5,543 nucleotides of DNA from JBKPNX01 sp046732855 (GTDB taxonomy: Bacteria; Pseudomonadota; Alphaproteobacteria; Geminicoccales; Geminicoccaceae). The notes under the pieces were generated by a model. That model had not been told where the DNA came from. It made no database searches and saw only the letters and a program-made list of their open reading frames with translations. Shown here piece after piece: positions 1-5,099 of the stretch; the stretch's first letter is position 1, and the number at the start of each line of letters is the position of its first letter. The stretch covers positions 1 through 5,543 of the forward strand of contig JBKPNX010000180.1 of assembly GCA_046732855.1 (NCBI GenBank), in the 5' to 3' direction. Both the position numbers and the translations under genes were made by a program.

Positions 1-102
1 GACCACGAGCAGACCAATCAGGATTGAGACACGCGGCCAGAAGGAAAGGCCGCGTCTCCGCACCCAGGGCGTTCGGCCGGGCGGCTGCAGAACCGGGGTC
101 AC
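1..102 (-). CDS. N-terminus of a probable membrane protein (partial, runs off the left edge)
   Basis: Read on the minus strand, the frame is open from an in-frame TGA at 144-142 to the window edge and has no ATG. A GTG at 102-100 gives a 34-residue start: a short proline-containing head, then an Arg-rich stretch (RRR at residues 15-17), then a hydrophobic run ending ILIGLLVV. That order of positive charges followed by a hydrophobic segment is what a signal anchor or first transmembrane helix looks like. A second GTG at 63-61 would start just before the arginines and is an alternative. The purine-rich TGAGACGG upstream of the first GTG is only a weak ribosome binding site. The visible part is too short to name a family; membrane-bound sensors and signalling enzymes often begin this way. 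It lies on the same strand as the cupin gene, 188 bases downstream of it. Confidence 0.42.
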   Translation of the reverse strand, partial: MTPVLQPPGRTPWVRRRGLSFWPRVSILIGLLVV

Positions 103-171
103 GTCCGTCTCAGGGCCGATCGGACCGATCCCTCGCGCCGATCAGCCGGAAGTCAGCACGCTCGAGCCGAG

Positions 172-192
172 CATCTCGACGAACTCGAGATG
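172..192. repeat. Perfect 8-bp inverted repeat between the cupin gene and the left-edge gene
   Basis: CATCTCGA (172-179) and TCGAGATG (185-192) are exact reverse complements around a 5-base loop. No T-run follows on either strand, so it is not a classical intrinsic terminator. It lies 70 bases upstream of the putative GTG start of the left-edge gene, so it could be an operator or an RNA hairpin. A second small palindrome, GCTCGAGC (160-167), lies beside it. Confidence 0.4.
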
Positions 193-290
193 ACCCCCGG
201 GCTGCTGGCACTTTCCTCCTCACCGTCCCGCAACGCGGCTCCCCACCGCTCGCAGGTCGGCAATGCGTATCGCTGGGGTCGCTCGATTGT

Positions 291-746
291 TCAGCCGGCG
301 GCCTTGAGATTGCCGGCGTTGCCCCAGGCGCCGTCCCAGTCCTGACCGAGCACGTCGGCGATCCGGCCGCCCTCTTCGAAGAACTTGTTCGGCACCTGAA
401 AGATCCCGAGCACGAGACAGCCCTCTGGCGCCCAGGCCTCGTGCCGGCTGCCGGCCGGGCGCCAGACGAAGTTGCCGGCGGCGCAGCGGCCGTCGTCGTC
501 AGCGAGCGTACCCTCGAGCACGAAGCTCTGCTCGCTGAGCGGATGCTCGTGGTCCGGCAGGCGCGCGCCCGGCGCCATCCTGATCAGCGCGGTGACCGAC
601 CCGGTCGCCCGGTCGATGAACAGCGTCTTGGTCTCGATGCCCGCAAACCTCGTCGGCTCCCACGGCAGCTCGTGGACGTCGACGAAGCGCGAGGCGGTCG
701 GCGCGAGGCCGGCATGGTTTTTCGCGTTCGGGGTCACCCCGGTCAT
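291..746 (-). CDS. ChrR-like cupin domain protein
   Basis: A 151-residue, single-domain cupin resembling the C-terminal cupin of the anti-sigma factor ChrR. Cupin motif 1 (G-x5-H-x-H-x3-E-x6-G) matches exactly with G60, H66, H68, E72 and G79. Motif 2 (G-x5-P-x-G-x2-H) matches with G91, P97, G99 and H102, but the usual final Asn is absent (Ala106). H66, H68, E72 and H102 are the expected metal ligands. ChrR's N-terminal zinc-binding anti-sigma domain is missing, so an anti-sigma role should not be assumed; a small metalloprotein with sensing or enzymatic activity is equally possible. No signal peptide is seen, so it is probably cytoplasmic. The ATG at 746 is chosen because AGGGAG (759-754) lies 7 bases upstream and the family-like sequence begins there. 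The open frame extends much further upstream, but that part is low-complexity and Arg-rich. Confidence 0.88.
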   Translation of the reverse strand: MTGVTPNAKNHAGLAPTASRFVDVHELPWEPTRFAGIETKTLFIDRATGSVTALIRMAPGARLPDHEHPLSEQSFVLEGTLADDDGRCAAGNFVWRPAGSRHEAWAPEGCLVLGIFQVPNKFFEEGGRIADVLGQDWDGAWGNAGNLKAAG

Positions 747-1142
747 GATGCGTCTCCCTGAGATCGAGCTGGGACAGCGTAGTGTAGCAGATCCCCTGAT
801 CTTTGTTGGAATCGGGACGCCTGCCGAGCGCCCTCCCGGACCGGCCAGAACGGGCGCCGTGCATCGCCCGGTGGAATCGAAAACGACAGGCCGCCCGCGC
901 AGCGCAAGACGCGGTTCGTCAGCGCTTGATTTTAGCTTTGCCCCGGCCAAGCTCTTTGAGGGTCTCGACGAGCGCGCGCGGCTGGGCTCTGGCTTATTCC
1001 CCTCCCGCTCGCGAGTGCTCGCAAGATGCGCTTTGGGCCCTGGTTGCGCAAAGGCTTCTTCCCGGCGGCGCGTCGTTTGCGTCGGCCACCGCACAGAAGC
1101 GTGCCTGCCTTTTTGATTCAATTGCGCGTGAGAGGCACCGCG
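747..1142. other. Divergent intergenic region, 396 bases
   Basis: This lies between the oppositely oriented starts of the cupin gene and the LytR_C-like membrane protein gene, so it should hold promoters for both. On the left is a weak minus-strand promoter candidate (781-809). On the right, GAGAGG (1130-1135) is a good ribosome binding site for the gene at 1143. No tRNA-like cloverleaf or convincing complete gene was found. A short coding-like tail on the minus strand (919-993) is treated as a finding. The ATG at 1026, in frame with the right-hand gene, lacks a ribosome binding site and encodes an Arg-rich, non-family-like extension. Confidence 0.6.
781..809 (-). promoter_or_regulatory. Candidate promoter of the cupin gene with an inverted repeat in the spacer
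   Basis: On the minus strand, TACACT (786-781) resembles a -10 box (4 of 6) and CCAACA (809-804) a poor -35 box (3 of 6), spaced by 17 bases. This would give a leader of roughly 30 bases before the ATG at 746. Inside the spacer, AGATC (789-793) and GATCT (798-802) form a 5-bp inverted repeat with a 4-base loop, a possible regulator site. The match is weak. Confidence 0.28.
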
Positions 1143-2156
1143 ATGGCGGCAAACAACCTCAGCAGCGCCAGTTTCGATGGGCCTAGGGGGTCGGCGGGAC
1201 CGCGGCGGCGTCCGTCCGAGGGCGCGCCGGTGGCGGGTGCGCCCGGCTGGTACGTCATCCCCCGGACCGCTCCCGTCGGCTCCGGTGATTCGCAAGGATG
1301 GTTGCGCCGTTTCGGACTTGCGGCGGGCGCGGTCACGGTGGCGCTGATCGCGCTTCTGCTCGTACTTTGGATGAGTCGTGCGCCTTGGAGCGGCGCACCG
1401 GCCAGGCAGACGATCGTCGTCCCGATGCCCGCGCTCGCCACGCCGCCGAGGCCAGGGCTCGTCTCCCGCCTCGCGCCTGCGCCGAACACGCCGATCGAGC
1501 AACCGGGCCGCCCCCAGCATGGGTCAGCGATCGCGGCATTGCCGACAAAGCCTGATCCCGCGCTGCCCGACGGGTTCGCCCTCTTGCCGCTCGAATCCGT
1601 CGAAGGCTTGAAACGTTCGACTGCGGAATGGGAAAGCCGGCCGCTCGCCGCCGCGCCTTCAGCGACCCCATCGACAATCGCTGGCGCGCGGACACGCCTG
1701 GAGCCACCACCCGGCACAGGCCCGGTACCATCCGATCGAGCGTCGCCACAGTTGGCGGCCGACCCGGTGAAGCCGGGCTCGGCGGCCGAGATAGAGGTGG
1801 TCAGCGAGGCTACTACGGCAGAAGACCGCGCAGCGCTCCCGGCCGGCGAGATTCGAGTGTTCATCCATCACGTCGCGGATCAGCGGGACGCCGCGTTGGC
1901 CCAGCGCCTAGCCGATTATCTGCGCGGCCAGGGCTTCACCGTGGCGGACATCCGTCCGGTCGATTTCAGCATCGGCAAGCCCAGCGTGCGGTACTTCTTC
2001 GCGCGCGATGGCGCGGCCAGCCAGCGCCTGATCGAGGCGCTTCGCCGGTTCTCCGAGCAAGGGACGTCACTGGCGCCGGATCACGCGAGCGACTTCACCC
2101 ACTTCGTCCCGAAACCGCGCCCCGGCAGCGTCGAGGTCTGGTTGCCGGCCTCGTGA
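1143..2156 (+). CDS. Single-pass membrane protein with proline-rich linker and LytR_C-like C-terminal domain
   Basis: A 337-residue protein with a cytoplasmic head (residues 1-55, Arg/Gly/Pro-rich), one transmembrane helix (about 57-77), a long Pro/Ala-rich and probably disordered linker (about 80-230), and a compact C-terminal domain (about 235-302). That domain has a beta-strand (IRVFI), a helix ending ADYLRGQGF, a strand VADIRP, a strand VRYFF and a helix. The order and spacing resemble the LytR_C fold found at the ends of cell-wall and polysaccharide-related proteins; this is a motif-level judgement. Orientation is inferred as N-in, with the C-terminal domain in the periplasm. The start at 1143 is supported by GAGAGG (1130-1135) 7 bases upstream; an in-frame ATG at 1026 would add 39 unlikely residues. 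The gene lies 66 bases before the tandem DUF4142 gene, same strand, so co-transcription is plausible. Function is not known; an envelope scaffold or binding role is a guess. Confidence 0.85.
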   Translation: MAANNLSSASFDGPRGSAGPRRRPSEGAPVAGAPGWYVIPRTAPVGSGDSQGWLRRFGLAAGAVTVALIALLLVLWMSRAPWSGAPARQTIVVPMPALATPPRPGLVSRLAPAPNTPIEQPGRPQHGSAIAALPTKPDPALPDGFALLPLESVEGLKRSTAEWESRPLAAAPSATPSTIAGARTRLEPPPGTGPVPSDRASPQLAADPVKPGSAAEIEVVSEATTAEDRAALPAGEIRVFIHHVADQRDAALAQRLADYLRGQGFTVADIRPVDFSIGKPSVRYFFARDGAASQRLIEALRRFSEQGTSLAPDHASDFTHFVPKPRPGSVEVWLPAS

Positions 2157-2222
2157 GGTGAGGGGCGATGATCTGTCGGACCCGCCTGGATCTTCGCTTG
2201 CCAACCGCAGAGGCACATCGGC

Positions 2223-3191
2223 ATGCACGGCACCCGCAGGATCGTACTCTGTCTGACCGCGGCCCTCGCCACCTTGGCGCCGTGCGCCGCCCGGGCGATG
2301 CAGATCGAGGATCAGGCCTTCCTGCTGTACGCGACGGAATTGGACCGCATCCAGGTTCGGCTCGGCCAGATGGCCGCCGAGAAGGCGCAGGACGAGCAGG
2401 TTCGCCAGTTCGCGCGGCGCATGATCGACTACCATACGCAATCCAATGCTCGACTCATGCAGATCGCGCAGCACTACGACGTAAAAATCCCGCAAGGCAC
2501 CAGCCCGGTCGCGCAAAGCATGCAGGACGAGCTCCAGCGGCTGAGCGGGCCGCTATTTGATTACGAATACATAAGCAGCCAGGTCATCTACGACTATTCG
2601 GCGCATTATTTCTACCGGCGTGAAGAGCTTCATGGCCTGGTCAGACGATTGCAGCAGGAGGCGGACCGACAGGCCGAGCAGATTCAGCAGCACCGGCGCG
2701 AGGCGCAGCGGATCGGGCAGCGCCTCGAAGCGCGTCCGGCGGGACTGGACCCCGAGGACAGCACCTTCCTGCTCTACGCGATGGACGTGGATTTCACGCA
2801 GGTCCAGCTCAGCCATCTGGCTGCCGAAAAGGCTCGGGATGAGCGGGTTCGCGCGTTCGCGCAACGCATGCTCGACTTTCACGGACGCTCGTACGACCGG
2901 CTCGCCGGGATCGCCCGGGCGAACGGCATCGAGCCGGTGCAGGAGATCGGCGAGATGGCGCGGACGATGGCGGGCGCACTGGGTCAGCTGAGCGCGCCGC
3001 TGTTCGACTGGCAGTACATCAGCGCCCAGGTGATCTACCACTATGCAGCGTTCTACCGCTATGAGCGCGAGAGCATCCATGGCCGGGACAAGCAACTGCG
3101 GGACCTTGGGGCTCAGGCGTTCCGAACCGTGAAGGAGCATCACGACGATGCTCTGGCCATCGTCCGGGACTGGAAGTGGGAAGAGTCCTAG
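2223..3191 (+). CDS. Secreted protein with two tandem DUF4142 domains
   Basis: A 322-residue protein with a signal peptide (residues 1-25, twin Arg at 5-6, hydrophobic core, cleavage after ARA) followed by two copies of a helical ferritin-like DUF4142 domain. Copy 1 spans about 30-140 and copy 2 about 179-289; they align without a gap at a constant offset of 149 residues. By hand count about 55 of 109 aligned positions are identical, strongest in the AAEKA..DE.VR.FA.RM block and the LS.PLFD..YIS.QVIY block. A Gln/Arg-rich helical stretch (about 140-175) links them and may form a coiled coil. DUF4142 proteins are exported, usually carry one domain, and have no firmly assigned activity. The copies have His and Asp/Glu residues at equivalent places (H71 and H220, D69 and D218), but a metal site cannot be claimed. 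AGAGG (2209-2213) lies 9 bases before the ATG. It probably shares a transcript with the preceding gene. Confidence 0.9.
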   Translation: MHGTRRIVLCLTAALATLAPCAARAMQIEDQAFLLYATELDRIQVRLGQMAAEKAQDEQVRQFARRMIDYHTQSNARLMQIAQHYDVKIPQGTSPVAQSMQDELQRLSGPLFDYEYISSQVIYDYSAHYFYRREELHGLVRRLQQEADRQAEQIQQHRREAQRIGQRLEARPAGLDPEDSTFLLYAMDVDFTQVQLSHLAAEKARDERVRAFAQRMLDFHGRSYDRLAGIARANGIEPVQEIGEMARTMAGALGQLSAPLFDWQYISAQVIYHYAAFYRYERESIHGRDKQLRDLGAQAFRTVKEHHDDALAIVRDWKWEES

Positions 3192-3196
3192 CCTTC

Positions 3197-3218
3197 GTGG
3201 CGCGCCGCGGCGCGCCAC
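3197..3218. repeat. Perfect 22-bp GC palindrome just after the tandem DUF4142 stop codon
   Basis: Each 11-base half (3197-3207 and 3208-3218) is the exact reverse complement of the other, starting 5 bases past the TAG at 3189-3191. In RNA it would fold into a stem of about 9 G/C-dominated pairs with a 4-base loop. The position suggests transcript termination or 3' end protection for the 1143-3191 pair. No U-tract follows, so a factor-independent terminator is not shown. A binding site for a dimeric protein is the alternative. Confidence 0.5.
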
Positions 3219-3448
3219 CGAGCTCGGCCAGCCAGCCGGAATCCCGCCGCGCACTCGCGATCGACCACCGCGCACGGGGCTGAGCACCAATCTTGCGCTT
3301 CAGCCGCGCCGGCCATCGCCAGCTGCCGATTGCGTGCCAGCCGGCGAGCTTCTCCCGCTGGTTCTGGTCGATTCTCTGAAAATTTGGCAGCAGCGCAGGA
3401 TCAGCAAATGATGCGATGAGCGGGACCCGGCCCGAAACGCCCCGCCCG

Positions 3449-3463
3449 TTAACAGTTCCTTAG
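3449..3463 (+). promoter_or_regulatory. CtrA-like binding box upstream of the mlaC-like gene
   Basis: TTAA (3449-3452), seven bases, then TTAG (3460-3463) matches the alphaproteobacterial CtrA consensus TTAA-N7-TTAA with one mismatch. TTAACA (3449-3454) also differs from a -35 box at one position, and GGCTAGGCT follows at 3472-3480, so a promoter may overlap the box. It lies about 80-95 bases upstream of the ATG at 3545 and stands out as an A/T island in GC-rich DNA. A chance match to so short a motif is possible. Confidence 0.35.
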
Positions 3464-3544
3464 CGGCGGCGGGCTAGGCTGCTTGGCGGGTCATCCCTGC
3501 TCGCCAGCGGCGCCGATGCAGCGCCCAGAGGCGGTTCCTGCGCC

Positions 3545-4195
3545 ATGGCAATCGATCTGAATTCGTTCGGCCGTCGCCAGCTGATGTTCGCCAGCGTCAC
3601 GCTGCTGAGCGCGCTGCTGCCGGGACGTGCGGCGCGCGCCCTGCCCTCGGCCGCGGCCGCGGAAGTCGTGGTCCAACGGCTGGTCGAACAGGTCTGGCAG
3701 CTGCTCGCTGAGCGCGGCGAATCGCCGGAGATCGACCGCGACCACCTGCTCTCGGTGCTGGATCAGGGCACCGACCTCAGCCTGCTCGGGCGTCTGGTGC
3801 TGGGCCGCTACTGGCGGGACGCCAGTCCCGGGCAACGCGGCGAATATCTCCAGCTGTTCCGCCGCTACATGCTGCAGACGTTCATCCAGCGCCTGCGCCA
3901 GTACGCCGGCACCGACATGAGCCATCCGGGCGAGCGCTTCCAGATCATCGCGAGCCGTCCGGTCGGCGAGCGCGACATTCTGGTGCAGTCGCGGGTCGCC
4001 CCGCCCACCAGCCAGCCGCTGCGCGTCGACTGGCGCCTGCGCGAGCGCCCGGGCGAGCCGGTGATCATCGATCTGATCGTCGAGGGCATCAGCCTCCTGG
4101 TCACCCAGCGCTCGGAGTTCGCCGCCGTGCTCGAGCGAGGCGGCGTGGAGGGCCTGCTCGCAGAGCTGCGCGCGCGGGTCACGCAACCGGCCTGA
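3545..4195 (+). CDS. MlaC/Ttg2D-family periplasmic phospholipid-binding protein
   Basis: A 216-residue protein of usual length for the MlaC (toluene tolerance, Tgt2/Ttg2D) family. MlaC carries phospholipids across the periplasm between the outer-membrane MlaA complex and the inner-membrane MlaFEDB transporter, helping keep the outer leaflet asymmetric. The N-terminus has GRRQLM (9-14), a twin-arginine-like motif, a hydrophobic stretch, and a cleavage site after ARA (30-32). Family hallmarks are LGRLVLGRYWR (81-91) followed by SPGQRGEYLQLFRRY (94-108), and the C-terminal block VDWRLRE...VIIDLIVEGISLLVTQRSEF (161-192). Export through Tat is suggested by the twin Arg, but Sec remains possible. 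No mlaF, mlaE or mlaD gene is in this window: the gene starts after a 353-base gap and faces a convergent neighbour, so it looks like a stand-alone copy. The symbol is left blank because some alphaproteobacterial homologues belong to hopanoid-associated subgroups. Confidence 0.92.
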   Translation: MAIDLNSFGRRQLMFASVTLLSALLPGRAARALPSAAAAEVVVQRLVEQVWQLLAERGESPEIDRDHLLSVLDQGTDLSLLGRLVLGRYWRDASPGQRGEYLQLFRRYMLQTFIQRLRQYAGTDMSHPGERFQIIASRPVGERDILVQSRVAPPTSQPLRVDWRLRERPGEPVIIDLIVEGISLLVTQRSEFAAVLERGGVEGLLAELRARVTQPA

Positions 4196-4226
4196 GCCGC
4201 CGTCGCACCTGCGGAGCGAGGAGCAC

Positions 4227-4246
4227 CGGCGCGAACCTGCGCGCCG
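4227..4246. terminator. Hairpin after the mlaC-like gene, possible terminator
   Basis: CGGCGCG (4227-4233) and CGCGCCG (4240-4246) form a perfect 7-bp GC stem with a 6-base loop, 31 bases past the mlaC-like stop. It is the first of three inverted repeats in the convergent gap. No T-run follows, so intrinsic termination is only suggested by position. Confidence 0.4.
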
Positions 4247-4283
4247 CCGGCTTCTCGTGCCAAACTGAAGTCGTGGCGGATAA

Positions 4284-4341
4284 CGCGCCGGCGCGCCGGG
4301 CTGCCTGTCGCGGCTACCCGGCCGCAGCTGGCGCCGGCGCC
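4284..4341. repeat. Two 12-bp GC palindromes in the convergent gap
   Basis: CGCGCCGGCGCG (4284-4295) and GGCGCCGGCGCC (4330-4341) are both perfect palindromes between the mlaC-like stop and the stop of the host-attachment-family gene at 4354. Being symmetric, they could act in either direction as hairpins that help end or insulate the two converging transcripts. GC-only palindromes also arise by chance in DNA of this composition. Confidence 0.35.
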
Positions 4342-4353
4342 TGGCGCTCGCGG

Positions 4354-4821
4354 TCAGCGGGGCAGGTGGGCCTCCAGGTGCTTGCCGAGGTCGCGCGTCG
4401 GGACGTTGATCAGATCCTTGTCGATCTCCGCCACGATCCTGTCGTGCACCGACTTCGGCAGAAGGCCGCGCAGATCGCCCAGCGCTTTGGGCGCCGCCAC
4501 CAGCATGAGGCGGTCGAAGCGGTGCTCGTTCGCGGCCTTCTCCAGATGGTCGGACAGCTCGCGTGCGAATGCGTACTCGGCATACCGCTGCGGGTCGGTG
4601 CGCGGCTCCATGCCGTGGCGCTGCCCGCCCACGTCGGCCGGCTGGCCGCGCCCGGCGCTGTCGAAATTGCGCCCGCGATCGTCGCTGCCGATCTCCTTGC
4701 TCTGCGCCCGGCTGCCGAAGAACTCGTGCTCGGCCGTCGGATCGAAGTGGCGCGACTTGCGGTTCTGCTCCAGCAGGCGCGCGCGGGCCCCATCGGCGAT
4801 CAGAATCCAAGTGGTCGGCAT
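4354..4821 (-). CDS. Host-attachment-family protein (PF10116-like)
   Basis: A 155-residue protein, typical family length. It opens with TTWILIADGARARLLEQ (3-19), the conserved first strand and turn. The middle (35-75) is polar and Gly/Asp/Arg-rich. The second half has FARELSDHLEKA (85-96), FDRLMLVAAPKALGDLRGLL (102-121) and IVAEIDKDLINVPTRDLGKHLEAHL (from 129), all family-like. The family name comes from attachment-region genes of plant-associated bacteria; direct biochemical evidence is thin. The fold has been compared with release-factor/Pelota-like domains, which is recalled knowledge and not visible here. There is no signal peptide or membrane helix, so the protein is probably cytoplasmic, which sits badly with a literal adhesin role. 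The ATG at 4821 is chosen because the family sequence starts there and AAGGAG lies 3 bases upstream (4831-4826), a rather short gap. The upstream extension of the frame is Arg/Ala-rich noise. It is divergent from the HPF-type gene. Confidence 0.88.
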   Translation of the reverse strand: MPTTWILIADGARARLLEQNRKSRHFDPTAEHEFFGSRAQSKEIGSDDRGRNFDSAGRGQPADVGGQRHGMEPRTDPQRYAEYAFARELSDHLEKAANEHRFDRLMLVAAPKALGDLRGLLPKSVHDRIVAEIDKDLINVPTRDLGKHLEAHLPR

Positions 4822-4861
4822 GGGCTCCTTGACCTCTGTGTGCTGCAGGCCTTGTGCTTGG

Positions 4862-4890
4862 ATAATGAGCGCGCTGCGCGCATCATTCCA
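4862..4890 (-). promoter_or_regulatory. Candidate promoter/operator of the host-attachment-family gene
   Basis: On the minus strand TGGAAT (4890-4885) and CATTAT (4867-4862) are weak -35 and -10 candidates 17 bases apart. The spacer and part of the -10 are occupied by an inverted repeat: AATGA-GCGCGC (4864-4874) pairs with GCGCGC-A-TCATT (4876-4887), 11 pairs with one bulged A and a single central T. A dimeric repressor bound there would block this promoter. The leader would be about 35 bases. Promoter matches are poor; the inverted repeat is the firmer observation. Confidence 0.33.
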
Positions 4891-4953
4891 GGGCGCAGAT
4901 GCAACCTGTTTCGATGGCGTGGCGCGGCTCGAGCAGAGGGCCGCTCGCCAGCC

Positions 4954-4970
4954 GACGCGCGCCGCGCGTC
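4954..4970. repeat. Perfect 8-bp inverted repeat in the divergent control region
   Basis: GACGCGCG (4954-4961) and CGCGCGTC (4963-4970) are exact reverse complements around a single C. The site lies between the two divergent starts at 4821 and 5100. It could bind a regulator shared by both genes, though CG-rich repeats are expected fairly often in this composition. Confidence 0.35.
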
Positions 4971-5035
4971 TGCGGTCCGCATCGCAGCACGCCCGCTCCC
5001 GCCGGGGCCAAGGAGCGATTTGCCCCGCGCCGGCG

Positions 5036-5066
5036 TTGACTACATTTGACGAGGACGTTCTGGTAT
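5036..5066 (+). promoter_or_regulatory. Candidate promoter of the HPF-cold-shock gene
   Basis: TTGACT (5036-5041) is a near-consensus -35 box (5 of 6) and TGGTAT (5061-5066) a moderate -10, but the 19-base spacer is long. A second TTGAC begins 10 bases after the first (5046-5050), making a one-turn direct repeat that could be a regulator site. The predicted leader is about 27 bases. The ribosome binding site is weak: GGGA (5090-5093), 6 bases before the ATG. Confidence 0.33.
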
Positions 5067-5099
5067 CCACTGCTCGAATCGGCAAGCACGGGACTCGCC

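Larger units (their letters stand above)
3192..3544. other. Intergenic region of 353 bases upstream of the mlaC-like gene
   Basis: It begins with a 22-bp perfect palindrome (3197-3218). It then has about 200 bases without a supported gene, a locally AT-richer patch near 3370-3412, and a CtrA-like box (3449-3463). It ends with AGAGGCGG (3527-3534), a fair but distant ribosome binding site for the ATG at 3545. A start-less minus-strand frame that looks partly coding is discussed under findings. Confidence 0.55.

Noticed and set aside
24..761. 245-residue plus-strand frame opposite the cupin gene
   Set aside because: It is antisense to the cupin with Arg/Ala/Pro-rich sequence and no motif or good ribosome binding site.
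1026..1142. Earlier ATG for the LytR_C-like membrane protein
   Set aside because: It has no ribosome binding site, and the 39 extra residues are Arg-rich and precede an ATG at 1143 that has GAGAGG at ideal spacing.
747..1520. Long upstream extension of the cupin frame on the minus strand, giving a 409-residue protein
   Set aside because: The extension is Arg/Pro/Ser-rich with no family character, it overlaps the start of the opposite-strand membrane protein gene, and a good ribosome binding site precedes the ATG at 746.
2553..3290. 245-residue minus-strand frame opposite the tandem DUF4142 gene
   Set aside because: It is the complement of a strongly supported duplicated coding sequence, and its own repeats are only mirrors of that duplication.
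4201..4345. A mobile element end or attachment site suggested by clustered palindromes
   Set aside because: The repeats differ from each other, there are no flanking direct repeats and no transposase or integrase is nearby. Their place between converging stops fits transcript ends better.
3491..4810. 439-residue minus-strand open frame across the mlaC-like gene and the next gene
   Set aside because: It is antisense to the well-supported MlaC and in a different frame from the host-attachment-family gene. Its composition (Arg, Ala, Gln, Pro) is typical of high-GC shadow frames.
4822..5085. N-terminal extension of the host-attachment-family protein by 88 residues
   Set aside because: The extension covers the divergent control region and resembles no domain; the family sequence begins at the ATG at 4821 with AAGGAG just before it.
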